DNA from: a virus
DNA length: 40,931 nt
Direction: 5' to 3' (one strand)
IMG/VR virus record: IMGVR_UViG_3300045107_000822
Span: 1 to 40,931 of that record
Shown here: piece by piece, positions 7,012 through 14,784 of the stretch
Layout of the letters: each line of letters starts with the position of its first letter
Position numbering within the stretch: the first letter of the stretch is position 1
The notes under the pieces: model-generated
Database searches by the model: none
What the model was told of the DNA's origin: nothing
The model's input: only the letters and a program-made list of their open reading frames with translations
Program-made: the position numbers and the translations under genes

Positions 7012-7194
7012 ATGCGTCGCTGGCTCTGGATCCTTCCCCTCGCGGCCGCCGCGGCCGCGTGCTTCCGTGATGCGCCCACTGCGCCGGCGTGCCGCGTGCC
7101 TGGCACCGTGCGGGATTCGTACCCGCTTACCTCGCCGAGTCGGCCCGACACGGCGTGGGTGATCTACTACCGCCCCCAGTGCTTGGCCCGATGA
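7012..7194 (+). CDS. Small lipoprotein
   Basis: A 60-residue protein with a clear lipoprotein signal: MRRWLWILPLAAAAAAC, the Cys at residue 17 being the likely lipidated residue. The mature peptide is about 44 residues with two more Cys. Lipid-anchored phage peptides can serve as exclusion factors or outer spanins. Its distance from the lysis genes (about 19 kb) argues against a spanin, and it may be a surface-exclusion factor (inference). Confidence 0.55.
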   Translation: MRRWLWILPLAAAAAACFRDAPTAPACRVPGTVRDSYPLTSPSRPDTAWVIYYRPQCLAR

Positions 7195-7430
7195 GCGACG
7201 AGCCACCCGTCCGTCCCGAGCGGCGACGCACCGCCTACATGGCGTCGGGGTCGCAGCCACCACGCTCGTCGCTCGAGCGCGTGCAGCTCGCGCGCGTGCG
7301 GATGGCGGACGCGCGGCGCGCCTACCAGCAGGCGCCAGATGCGACGAACTTGGCCGTACTCCTCGCTCGCATGGACCAGCTCGATTGCCAGCTCGACTTC
7401 ATGCTCGGCCCTCACAGCCCCGTCGTCTGA
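7191..7430 (+). CDS. Hypothetical small helical protein
   Basis: A 79-residue protein. The N-terminus is polar and basic. The C-terminal 50 residues form a helical hairpin (SLERVQLARVRMADARRAY ... NLAVLLARMDQLDCQL). ATG overlaps the lipoprotein stop and its stop overlaps the HNH start. Function unknown. Confidence 0.55.
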   Translation: MSDEPPVRPERRRTAYMASGSQPPRSSLERVQLARVRMADARRAYQQAPDATNLAVLLARMDQLDCQLDFMLGPHSPVV

Positions 7431-7771
7431 TGCCGCAGCGTCCTGCACGCGCTTGCTCGCGGTGCGGTGCCGCGTTCACGGGCCCGGCGTGCCCCCGCTG
7501 TCCCGCGTTTCGCGCGCCCGACGAGCGCCCCTCCGCCTCCGCGCGCGGGTACGGCGTGGACTGGCGCGCGCTGCGCGTCGAGGTGATGCGGCGCGATCCC
7601 ATCTGCCGGATCTGCGGCGCGAAGCCCAGCCGCCACGCCGACCACATCGTGCCGCGCGCGCGCGGCGGCAGCGACGACGTGAGCAACCTGCAGGGGGTGT
7701 GTCACTCGTGCCACTCGCGGAAGACGGCCGCCCATGACGGCGGCTTCGGCAACCCGGCAGGTCCTGCCTAG
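7430..7771 (+). CDS. HNH endonuclease
   Basis: A 113-residue HNH nuclease. It has a zinc-binding CRICG (C59, C62), the His-rich catalytic segment HADHIVPRARGG (H69, D71, H72), the Asn-containing turn SNLQGVC and a second zinc pair CHSCH (C91, C94). An extra Cys-rich knuckle lies near residues 9-27. In HK97-type phages a stand-alone HNH gene next to the terminase genes assists cos cleavage by the large terminase. Its position here, immediately before the repeat-rich putative cos region and the P27 small terminase, fits that role. ATG overlaps the previous stop (TGATG). Confidence 0.9.
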   Translation: MPQRPARACSRCGAAFTGPACPRCPAFRAPDERPSASARGYGVDWRALRVEVMRRDPICRICGAKPSRHADHIVPRARGGSDDVSNLQGVCHSCHSRKTAAHDGGFGNPAGPA

Positions 7772-7931
7772 TGTTGCACCGACGCAACGTTGCCCCGACG
7801 CAACACCACCTAGGGGGAGGGGGGGTGGGAAAGTTTTGCCGGGTCCCAGAGGACCGCGCGCCCGGTTTTGCGTGCGCGCCCGCAGGTTTTCGCGGAGGGG
7901 GGGGGCCTGCCCGCCGCCCCCCCACCCCCCC
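7772..7931. other. Probable cos/packaging region
   Basis: A 160-bp gene-free gap between the HNH and small-terminase genes. It holds a tandem inverted-repeat pair at 7773-7804, a G-rich tract (7813-7829), three GTTTT-containing elements beginning at 7833, 7865 and 7886 (32 and 21 bp apart, close to three and two helical turns), a run of nine G (7897-7905) and two runs of seven C (7917-7923, 7925-7931). Phased short repeats beside terminase genes are what cosB-type terminase binding sites look like. The exact nicking point cannot be read from sequence. Confidence 0.55.
7773..7804. repeat. Tandem 16-bp hyphenated palindromes
   Basis: GTTGCACCGACGCAAC (7773-7788) is followed directly by GTTGCCCCGACGCAAC (7789-7804), 15 of 16 bases identical. 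Each unit has GTTGC/GCAAC arms, and the junction forms a further 10-bp palindrome, GCAACGTTGC. No T-run follows, so it is not an obvious terminator; a protein-binding site is more likely. Confidence 0.8.
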
Positions 7932-8444
7932 ATGGGCCTGAGGGGCCCGGCGCCGGAGCCCACGGCCCTCCGCGACCTCAAGGGCAACCCGGGGCACCGG
8001 CCGCTCCCCGCCGATGAGCCGAAGCCGGAGGTGGGCGAGCCGCCGCGGCCGCGCCATCTCTCGCCCGTGGCGCGCGGCGCCTGGACACGCCTCGTGCCGC
8101 TCCTCCTCGAGCTGCGCGTGCTCACCGTGGCCGACGGGTTCGCCCTCGAGGCGATCTGCGAGGCCTACGCCATGTGGCGGAAGGCGCAGAGCGTCCTCAC
8201 GAAGGAGGGCTTCAGCTACGAGATCCAGGTCACCACGAAGCAGGGGAGCACGTACACCCAGATCGTGCCGCGCCCGGAGGTCAAGATCGCCGCGGAGGCC
8301 TGGCGGCGCTGCCTCACCGGCCTGCAGCAGTTCGGCCTCACCCCCTCCGCCCGCACTCGCGTTCGTGCGATCCCCGCCAAGGCCACCCAAGACCCGCTCG
8401 CCGCGCTCGCCGAGCTCGCCGCCGCCGCCCGCCGCGGCGCCTGA
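7932..8444 (+). CDS. terS: Terminase small subunit, P27 family
   Basis: A 170-residue protein with the P27-family opening GLRGPAPEPTALRDLKGNPG followed by RPLPADEPKPE, then a helical body and an Ala-rich C-terminal tail. It recognises the packaging site and recruits the large terminase. ATG at 7932 sets the conserved N-terminus exactly. There is no Shine-Dalgarno: the 15 bases upstream are almost all C, so translation probably depends on coupling or another mechanism. The order HNH, small subunit, large subunit is typical of cos-packaging HK97-like phages. Confidence 0.9.
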   Translation: MGLRGPAPEPTALRDLKGNPGHRPLPADEPKPEVGEPPRPRHLSPVARGAWTRLVPLLLELRVLTVADGFALEAICEAYAMWRKAQSVLTKEGFSYEIQVTTKQGSTYTQIVPRPEVKIAAEAWRRCLTGLQQFGLTPSARTRVRAIPAKATQDPLAALAELAAAARRGA

Positions 8445-10137
8445 GCCGGTCACGGATCCGGCCACCGACTACGCCCGGGACGTCGTGGCGGGCCGCGTCG
8501 TGGCGGGCCGGCTGGTGCGCCTTGCCTGCCAGCGGCACCTCCGCGACCTCGTCGAGGGGCCCGCGCGCGGCCTCCAATGGAATCCGCAGCTGGCCCGGGT
8601 CGTCTACGCCTTCTGCGGGCTCCTGCACCACTCCAAGGGCGAGTGGTCGGGCAAGCCCGTGCAGCTGCTCCCCTGGCAGCTCTTCGTGGTGGGGTCGCTC
8701 TTCGGCTGGCTGCGCACGGATGGGACCCGCCGGTTCCGGACGGCCTACATCCAGATCGCGCGCAAGAACGGCAAGAGCACGCTCGCCGCCGTCATCGCGC
8801 TGGTGTGCTTCGTCCTCGACGGGGAGGGCGGCGCGGAGGTCTACTCGGCCGCCACCACGCGCGACCAGGCGAAGATCGTCTTCGAGGAGGCCCGGGAGAT
8901 GGTGCGGCGGTCGCCCGCGCTCAAGAAGCGCATCGCGATCGCGAAGCGGAACCTCTCGATCGAGGCGACCCGGTCCAAGTTTGAGCCGCTCTCCTCCGAC
9001 TGGAACACGCTCGACGGCCTCAACCCACACGCGGCGATCGTCGACGAGCTGCACGCGCACAAGGATCGCGGCCTCGTCGACGTGATCGAGACGGCGTTCG
9101 GGGCCCGGCGGCAGCCACTCCTCGTCTACATCACCACCGCCGGCCAGTCGCGCGAGTCGGTGTGCTACGAGCAGCGCGCCTTGAGCGAGCAGATCGTGAC
9201 GGGCGTCTTCACGGACGAGACCTACTTCGCCTACGTGGCCGAGCTCGACGAGGCCGACGATTGGCGAGATGAGCGCACGTGGCTCAAGGCGAACCCCAGC
9301 CTCGGCGAGGCCGTCAAGCCGGACGAGCTGCGGCAGCTGGCGCAGCGAGCCGAGCGCGCGCCGGCCCGCCAGGAGCCGTTCCGCCGGCTCCGGCTCAACA
9401 CGTGGACCGACAAGGTCGCCACGTGGCTGCCGATCGAGGTCTGGGACCGCTGCGCGCCGCACCCCGAGCGGCCGACCCTCACGATCGACGACGCGGCGCT
9501 CGCGGGGCGCCGCTGCTTCGGGGGGCTCGACCTCTCCTCCAAGCTCGACCTCACCTGCCTCTGCCTGGTCTTCCCGCCGCGCACGGATGACCCGACCGAG
9601 CCGTGGGTGGCGCGGTGGCGGGTGTGGGTGCCGGAGGACACGCTGACGCGCCGGATGGAGCGTGACCGCGTGCCCTACCAGGCCTGGCGGGAGGCCGGCT
9701 GGCTCCGCGTGACCCCGGGCAACGTGGTCGACTACGACTTCATCGAGGAGGAGATCCGCGCGGCCGCGGCCACCTTCGAGGTCGTCGAGCTCGCCTTCGA
9801 CCAGTGGAACGCGACGCAGCTCACCACGCACCTGGCCGCCGAGGGGCTCCCCCTCGTGGAGGTTCGGCAGGGCTACAAGTCGATGAACCCGCCGATCACC
9901 GAGCTCGAGCGCCTTTTCACGGCCGGCCTCCTCGCGCACGGCGACCACCCGGTCGCGCGGTGGACCTTCGCCAACGTGACCCCCAAGACCGACGCCGGGG
10001 GGAACCGCATGTTCGACAAGAAGACGAGCCGCGACCGAATCGACCCCATGGTCACACTGGCTATGGCGGTGGGGCGTGCTATCGTGTCCCCCGACGCCGG
10101 ATCCATGTACGAAACCTCCGACCTCCGCACCCTCTGA
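8365..10137 (+). CDS. terL: Terminase large subunit (Terminase_1 type)
   Basis: The packaging motor: an N-terminal ATPase and a C-terminal nuclease. ATPase motifs: Walker A region IARKNGKST, Walker B IVDELHAH, and motif III YITTAG. Nuclease motifs: FGGLDLSSKLDLT, LAFDQWNA and DRIDPMVTLAM, carrying the acidic metal ligands. The family's conserved N-terminus (DPATDYARDVVAGR) begins within a few codons of the small-subunit stop at 8444, but no ATG, GTG or TTG lies there in frame. The nearest starts are GTG 8365, which overlaps the small subunit by 80 bases (590 residues), and GTG 8485, which would cut the conserved segment (550 residues). I use 8365; the true start is uncertain. Confidence 0.9.
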   Translation: MRSPPRPPKTRSPRSPSSPPPPAAAPEPVTDPATDYARDVVAGRVVAGRLVRLACQRHLRDLVEGPARGLQWNPQLARVVYAFCGLLHHSKGEWSGKPVQLLPWQLFVVGSLFGWLRTDGTRRFRTAYIQIARKNGKSTLAAVIALVCFVLDGEGGAEVYSAATTRDQAKIVFEEAREMVRRSPALKKRIAIAKRNLSIEATRSKFEPLSSDWNTLDGLNPHAAIVDELHAHKDRGLVDVIETAFGARRQPLLVYITTAGQSRESVCYEQRALSEQIVTGVFTDETYFAYVAELDEADDWRDERTWLKANPSLGEAVKPDELRQLAQRAERAPARQEPFRRLRLNTWTDKVATWLPIEVWDRCAPHPERPTLTIDDAALAGRRCFGGLDLSSKLDLTCLCLVFPPRTDDPTEPWVARWRVWVPEDTLTRRMERDRVPYQAWREAGWLRVTPGNVVDYDFIEEEIRAAAATFEVVELAFDQWNATQLTTHLAAEGLPLVEVRQGYKSMNPPITELERLFTAGLLAHGDHPVARWTFANVTPKTDAGGNRMFDKKTSRDRIDPMVTLAMAVGRAIVSPDAGSMYETSDLRTL

Positions 10138-10334
10138 TGGCCGAGACGCCGCCGGATTCCCCGCCGCCCGCCCCCGCCGCCGACACGGCCCGCGGGCTCG
10201 ACCTGCTCATCACGATCGGCGGGGCCGCTGTCAGCACCGGCGCGGGCTGGTACAGCCCCCCGCTCTTCCTCATCGTGGCCGGAAGCCTGGCCTTGGGGAT
10301 CGGGCTCTGGGCGCTCAAGCGGAAGGCGGCATGA
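10137..10334 (+). CDS. Small membrane protein between terminase and portal
   Basis: A 65-residue protein. The Pro-rich N-terminus is followed by two hydrophobic stretches (about residues 22-36 and 42-60) ending in LKRKAA. ATG overlaps the terminase stop (TGATG) and its own stop overlaps the portal ATG, so it is expressed with the packaging genes. Function unknown; possible inner-membrane or holin-like peptide. Confidence 0.5.
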   Translation: MAETPPDSPPPAPAADTARGLDLLITIGGAAVSTGAGWYSPPLFLIVAGSLALGIGLWALKRKAA

Positions 10335-12052
10335 GCGGGCTCCTGCGCCTGCTCGAGCGCCGCGACCGCGTGGGCCCGACGGCCACCCCCGCGGCGTCGG
10401 CCCCCTGGCTCGAGACGCTGCTCGGGGGCCCATCGGCGGCGAGCGGGGTGCAGGTGACCCCCCGCAATGCCGTCAACGTCGCCGCGCTGTTCGCCGGACT
10501 CCGACTGCTGGCGTGGTCGCTCGCGCAGCTGCCCCTGCCGGTGCTGCGGCGCAAGGCGGGCAAGAGCGTGGAGGCGCGGAGCCACCCGCTCTGGAACCTG
10601 CTCAACGAGTCGCCCAACGGCCTGCAGACGGCGTTCGAGTTCCGTGAGCTGCAGATCGGGTACGCCCTGCTCTACGGCAACTCGGTCGCGTGGCAGGAGA
10701 CGACCGCGGGCGGCAGTGTGAAGGCGCTGTGGCTCCTCAACCCCGAGCGCGTCAAGTTCTGGGTCACGCCGGATGAGCGGCGCCTCGTCTACGAGTACCG
10801 GCCGCGCACGGGGGAATCGCGCTACTTCGCGCAGGATGAGGTCCTGCACCTGCGCGGCCCCCTCGGGAACCTCTACGTCGGGTACAGCCTCGCGGACCTC
10901 GCGCGGGAAGCGCTCGGCATCGCGCTCACGGCCGAAGAGCACGCGGCGCGCTTCTTCGCCAATGGCGCGACGCCGAGCGGGGTGCTCACACACCCCAAGA
11001 AGCTGAGCGACGAGACGTTCAAGAAGCTGCAGCGGCAGTGGGACAACCGCTACGCGGGCGCCGGGAACGCGCACAAGACCGTGGTGCTCGAGGAGGGCCT
11101 CGACTACAAGCCGCTCGCGCTGGCGCTCAAGGAGCTGCAGTTCCTCGAGCTGCGCCAGTTCCAGGTCACGGAGATCGCCCGCTGGCTGGGCATCCCGCCC
11201 CACACGATCGGCGACCTCGAGCGGAGCACGAACAACAACATCGAGCACCAGGGCATGGAGCTCGTGCGGCATGCGCTCGGCCCGTGGGCCGTCCGGATCG
11301 AGCAGCGGCTCAAGATGAGCTGCCTCGGCAGCGTCGAGCGGGAGTCCTACTACTTCAAGCACCGGATGGAGGCGTTCCTACGCGGCAATACGCTGGATCG
11401 CTTCCGGGCCTACACGCTCGGCCGCAACGGTGGCTGGTTGTCGGTGAACGACATCCGGGGGTTCGAGGATCAGGAGCCGGTCGACGGGGGCGACGTCTAC
11501 CTGAGCCCGCTCAACATGGTCCCAAGCACGATGGTCGAGGACATCCTCGCCGGCGGCAGCGCGCCGCCGCCGGCCCTGAATCCGAGCCAGGGGAGCGGCG
11601 GCGGCGACCCGACCACGCGCAGCCGACCGGTCGGGGAGCCGTTCATCCCGCTCGCGCTCGACATCGCCGAACGCTGCGTGCGGCGGGCGGCGCACGAGGT
11701 CCGCCGCCTCGCGCGGCGCGACGGCCCACAGGCGGCCGACGTGAGCGCGCACGAGGCGTTCTGCGCGCGCGCCTTGAGCCCCCTGGTGCACGGCGTCGCC
11801 CTGCAGGTGGCGGGGCACGTGGGCGCACGCATCGACCTCAGCGCGGCGGTGGATTTCGCGACGCGATCCGCGGCCGCGCAGTGGAGCGCGGCGATGATGC
11901 CCACCGGCCGACCGCTGGACGCGGTGCCCGAGGATGCCGTCTGGCTGCGCACCGCCCCCGACCTGGCCGGGCGCGTGCTCGAGAGTCTCACCACCCACTT
12001 CACTGCCTGGGCCGCCGCCCAGCCGCCGACCGAGGAGGCCCCGACCCCATGA
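10331..12052 (+). CDS. HK97-family portal protein
   Basis: A 573-residue portal that forms the dodecameric ring at the capsid vertex through which DNA passes. Typical features: VNVAALFAGLRLLAWSLAQLPLPVLRR near residue 50, the HPLWNLLNESPN segment, LQIGYALLYGNSVAW, and the C-terminal clip/crown signature EIARWLGIPPHTIGDLERSTNN followed by NIEHQGMELVRHALGPW. The C-terminal 130 residues (after a Ser/Gly/Pro linker near residue 420) are an Ala/Arg-rich helical extension, longer than the usual 400-450-residue portals. ATG overlaps the previous stop. Confidence 0.92.
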   Translation: MSGLLRLLERRDRVGPTATPAASAPWLETLLGGPSAASGVQVTPRNAVNVAALFAGLRLLAWSLAQLPLPVLRRKAGKSVEARSHPLWNLLNESPNGLQTAFEFRELQIGYALLYGNSVAWQETTAGGSVKALWLLNPERVKFWVTPDERRLVYEYRPRTGESRYFAQDEVLHLRGPLGNLYVGYSLADLAREALGIALTAEEHAARFFANGATPSGVLTHPKKLSDETFKKLQRQWDNRYAGAGNAHKTVVLEEGLDYKPLALALKELQFLELRQFQVTEIARWLGIPPHTIGDLERSTNNNIEHQGMELVRHALGPWAVRIEQRLKMSCLGSVERESYYFKHRMEAFLRGNTLDRFRAYTLGRNGGWLSVNDIRGFEDQEPVDGGDVYLSPLNMVPSTMVEDILAGGSAPPPALNPSQGSGGGDPTTRSRPVGEPFIPLALDIAERCVRRAAHEVRRLARRDGPQAADVSAHEAFCARALSPLVHGVALQVAGHVGARIDLSAAVDFATRSAAAQWSAAMMPTGRPLDAVPEDAVWLRTAPDLAGRVLESLTTHFTAWAAAQPPTEEAPTP

Positions 12053-12717
12053 AGCGCTCCATCCGACAGGCCCCGTCGGGCCACGAGTTCCGGTACCGTG
12101 CCGAGCGCGTGCAGCTCGAGCAGCGCGACGACGTCCCGAGCGCGGGCGGTGCCGGCGACCTCACGCCGCAGGCCCGGCGGCTGCGCGGCCATGCCGCCGT
12201 CTTCGACACGCCCACGGCGATCGGCCCGGCCGACGACCCGTGGTGGATCGAGAAGATCGCGCGCGGGGCCTTCACGAAGACGATCGGCGCCGACGACATC
12301 CGGGCGCTCTTCAACCACGACGACGACAACGTGCTGGGGCGGACGACGAACGGCACCTGCCAGCTGAGCGAGGACGACGTGGGCCTCCTCAGCGTGATCG
12401 AGCCGGCGGACACGACCGTGGGCCGCGACGTGCTCACGCTGGTGGAGCGGGGGGACATCAACCAGATGTCGTTCGGGTTCCGCTGCATCGCCCAGACCTG
12501 GCAGGACCCGCCGATCGGGTCGATGGATCCGCCGACGCGCACGCTGACGGAAGTGCAGCTCTGGGACGTCTCGCCGGTCACCTTCCCGGCGTATCCGGAG
12601 ACCGACATCGCGCTCGCCGAGGCGCGGGCGGCCGGGCTGGTGCGCCGGCTGCGCGGCGACGGCTGGCGCACGGCCGCCCGCAAGCGCGCCCTTGCTATCG
12701 CGGAGCTCCTCGTGTAA
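12049..12717 (+). CDS. HK97-family prohead protease
   Basis: A 222-residue maturation protease of the herpesvirus-assemblin-like fold. It trims the scaffold-like delta domain of the capsid protein during prohead maturation. Catalytic candidates are H90 in ALFNHDDDNVLGRT and S141 in QMSFGF, with the conserved SPVTFPAYPETD downstream. ATG overlaps the portal stop (ATGA). The C-terminus is short and basic. It is followed by the largest gap in the window, which carries a strong inverted repeat before the capsid gene. Confidence 0.92.
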   Translation: MKRSIRQAPSGHEFRYRAERVQLEQRDDVPSAGGAGDLTPQARRLRGHAAVFDTPTAIGPADDPWWIEKIARGAFTKTIGADDIRALFNHDDDNVLGRTTNGTCQLSEDDVGLLSVIEPADTTVGRDVLTLVERGDINQMSFGFRCIAQTWQDPPIGSMDPPTRTLTEVQLWDVSPVTFPAYPETDIALAEARAAGLVRRLRGDGWRTAARKRALAIAELLV

Positions 12718-12928
12718 CCTCGCGGGCGACAAGTGCATCACGAGGCGTTGCGCGGCCAGCGTTCACTGTTCAGTGGCGCGCGCGTGACGTAGCGCAGAGG
12801 CCGGTGACCCGCGGACGCGGGCACCACCCTGATCCGACCCCTTTCCCCAAGGGGCCGGCGGGTGGTGCCCGCGTTGCTCGTTTCCGAGCCCTTGAGCGCC
12901 CTCCGCGGCCCCGCCACGGAGACCGCCC
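12718..12928. promoter_or_regulatory. Leader region of the major capsid gene
   Basis: A 211-bp gap, the longest in the window. It contains a short inverted repeat CACTG-TT-CAGTG (12764-12775), the large hairpin described separately (12815-12874), and a GGAG about 8 bases before the capsid ATG. No convincing -35/-10 pair could be picked out by eye. Confidence 0.5.
12815..12874. repeat. 15-bp perfect inverted repeat upstream of the capsid gene
   Basis: ACGCGGGCACCACCC (12815-12829) pairs perfectly with GGGTGGTGCCCGCGT (12860-12874). The 30-base loop can itself fold through CCCC (12838-12841) and GGGG (12851-12854). There is no downstream U-run, so a classical terminator is unlikely. RNA processing or stabilisation, attenuation, or protein binding are possible. 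Confidence 0.85.
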
Positions 12929-14224
12929 ATGGCGCTCAAGGACCTGCTGCAGAAGCGCAACGCCCTCGTCGAGAAGGCGCGCGCGATCAACGACGCGGCC
13001 GAGAAGGAAGGCCGCGCGCTGACGGACGAGGAGTCCCGCAACTTCGACCAGGCGATGGCCGACGCCACCGCCCTCAAGACCCAGATCGACCGCGCCCAGC
13101 GCCTCCGCGAGGCGGAGCTCGAGGTCGCGGCCGAGGGCGGCGCGGCCGACGCCGAGGACGGCGAGGCCCGCGGCGGCCGCCCCGCGGGCGCGCCGGAGGC
13201 GCGCACGATCGGCGCCGGGCGCTTCGCGCTCCGCCTCGACGACGTGCCGGCCGAGCAGCGCAGCATGATCGAGGCGCGCGCGAGCGACCGCTACAACGCG
13301 GCGTTCCGCAGCTGGCTGCGGACGGGCGATCGTGAGGCCCGCGCGCTCGACGCGCAGAGCGGCCCGGGTGGCGCCTTCGTCGTGGCGCCCGTGCAGTTCG
13401 CGCAGCGGCTCATCCAGGCGATGGACGACATCTGCTGGATCCGCCCGCTGGCCACGGTCGAGCTCGTGCCGTCGGCGCTCTCGCTCGGCATCCCGTCGCT
13501 CGACGCCGACCCGGCCGACGACGACTGGACGTCGGAGCTCGCGACGGGGGCCGAGGACAGCGCGATGAAGTTCGGCAACCGTGAGCTCAAGCCCTACCCG
13601 CTCGCGAAGCGCCTGAAGGTGTCGAACCGCCTCCTGCGGATCGCCTCGCTCGACGTCGAGGGCCTCGTCACGAAGCGCCTCTCGTACAAGACCGCGATCC
13701 CCGAGGAGAAGGCCTTCCTCACCGGCGACGGGGCGAACAAGCCGTTGGGCGTCTTCACGGCGTCGAACAACGGCATCCCGACCACGCGCGACGTCAGCAG
13801 CGGCAACACCACGACCGCCTTCACCTACGACGGCCTCGTGAACGCGAAGTACGCGCTCAAGGGCCCGTACCAGGCCAAGGCGAAGTGGCTGTTCCACCGG
13901 GACGGCATCTCGGCCCTCGCGAAGCTCAAGGACTCGCAGAACCGCCCGCTCTGGCAGCCGGCCATCCAGCTCGGCCAGCCCGACATGCTCCTGGGCATCC
14001 CCGTGCTCATGAGCGAGTACGTCCCGAACGTCTTCACGACCGGGAAGTACGTGGGCGCGATCGCCGACTGGTCCTTCTACAACATCGCGGACGCGCTCGA
14101 CATCCAGATCCAGCGCCTCAACGAGCTGTACGCCGAGACCAACCAGACCGGCTTCATCGTCCGCAAGGAGACCGACGGCATGCCCGTGCTCGCCGAGGCC
14201 TTCGCGCGCGTCACCCTCGCCTGA
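12929..14224 (+). CDS. HK97-family major capsid protein
   Basis: A 431-residue capsid subunit. Residues 1-70 are a charged coiled-coil delta domain (LLQKRNALVEKARAINDAAE), followed by a Gly/Ala/Glu-rich linker. The mature part begins near residue 110-140; GPGGAFVVAPVQFAQRLIQ and the A-domain stretches IPVLMSEYVPN and IADWSFYNIADALDIQIQRL are characteristic. The prohead protease immediately upstream would remove the N-terminal domain. A GGAG lies about 8 bases before the ATG. The gene stands apart from its neighbours, unlike most genes here, with hairpins on both sides. Confidence 0.95.
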   Translation: MALKDLLQKRNALVEKARAINDAAEKEGRALTDEESRNFDQAMADATALKTQIDRAQRLREAELEVAAEGGAADAEDGEARGGRPAGAPEARTIGAGRFALRLDDVPAEQRSMIEARASDRYNAAFRSWLRTGDREARALDAQSGPGGAFVVAPVQFAQRLIQAMDDICWIRPLATVELVPSALSLGIPSLDADPADDDWTSELATGAEDSAMKFGNRELKPYPLAKRLKVSNRLLRIASLDVEGLVTKRLSYKTAIPEEKAFLTGDGANKPLGVFTASNNGIPTTRDVSSGNTTTAFTYDGLVNAKYALKGPYQAKAKWLFHRDGISALAKLKDSQNRPLWQPAIQLGQPDMLLGIPVLMSEYVPNVFTTGKYVGAIADWSFYNIADALDIQIQRLNELYAETNQTGFIVRKETDGMPVLAEAFARVTLA

Positions 14225-14231
14225 CCTGGCC

Positions 14232-14256
14232 GGCGGGCGCGCCCCGCGCGCCCGCC
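14232..14256. repeat. GC-rich hairpin directly after the capsid gene
   Basis: GGCGGGCGCG (14232-14241) and CGCGCCCGCC (14247-14256) form a perfect 10-bp stem with a 5-base loop, starting 8 bases after the capsid stop. It is followed by a pyrimidine tract (CCCCTCTCTCTCC), not a T-run. It may act as a partial terminator or as a 3' barrier protecting the capsid message. Confidence 0.75.
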
Positions 14257-14280
14257 GCCCCTCTCTCTCCGGAGCGTCCC

Positions 14281-14721
14281 ATGAATCTCGGTCATGACGT
14301 GAAGATCACCCGCGTGTCGGCGGCGGCCGCCGCCGGCATCACGGCGGTGAACAGTGCCGTCGTCGACACCCAGGACTACGACGGCGTGATGTTCATCGCG
14401 CTCTTCGGCACCATCACCGCCACGGGCGTGCAGTCGCTCAAGGCGCAGATGGGCGCGCTGGCGAACGGCTCGGACCAGGCCGACATCGCCGGCTCCAAGG
14501 CGACCGTGCTCGACACCCAGTCGGGCTTCGCCGCCGTGGTGGACATCGTCCGCCCCACGCAGCGCTACGTGCGCGGCGTGGTGCAGCGCGCCACCGCCAA
14601 CTCCGTCGTCGACGGCATCATCGCCATCCAGTACCGCGCCGACAAGCGGCCCACGGTGCAGGACGCGGCCTCGATCGCCGCGACGGTGATCCTGCAGTCG
14701 CCCGCCCTCGGCACGCCGTAA
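14281..14721 (+). CDS. Putative virion structural protein (possible head decoration)
   Basis: A 146-residue protein with predicted beta structure (YDGVMFIALFGTITATGV, VDGIIAIQYRAD). It sits directly after the major capsid protein and, like it, in its own cistron with a clear GGAG six bases before the ATG and hairpins on both sides. High-copy accessory head proteins are often placed here, so decoration or head stabilisation is plausible, but no family motif confirms it. Confidence 0.6.
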   Translation: MNLGHDVKITRVSAAAAAGITAVNSAVVDTQDYDGVMFIALFGTITATGVQSLKAQMGALANGSDQADIAGSKATVLDTQSGFAAVVDIVRPTQRYVRGVVQRATANSVVDGIIAIQYRADKRPTVQDAASIAATVILQSPALGTP

Positions 14722-14741
14722 GGCGCGCCCTCCCCTCCACT

Positions 14742-14772
14742 CGCGACGCCGGCCAGCGCGGGCGGCGTCGCG
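14742..14772. repeat. Hairpin between structural cistrons
   Basis: CGCGACGCCG (14742-14751) and CGGCGTCGCG (14763-14772) form a perfect 10-bp stem with an 11-base loop, in the gap after the putative decoration gene. No T-run follows. It resembles the hairpins around the capsid gene in position and strength. Confidence 0.7.
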
Positions 14773-14784
14773 CGAGGTCTGCCC

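Noticed and set aside
12815-14772. Capsid-region hairpins as ordinary Rho-independent terminators
   Set aside because: None is followed by a T-run; the downstream bases are pyrimidine-mixed or G/C-rich, so a classical terminator is not supported.
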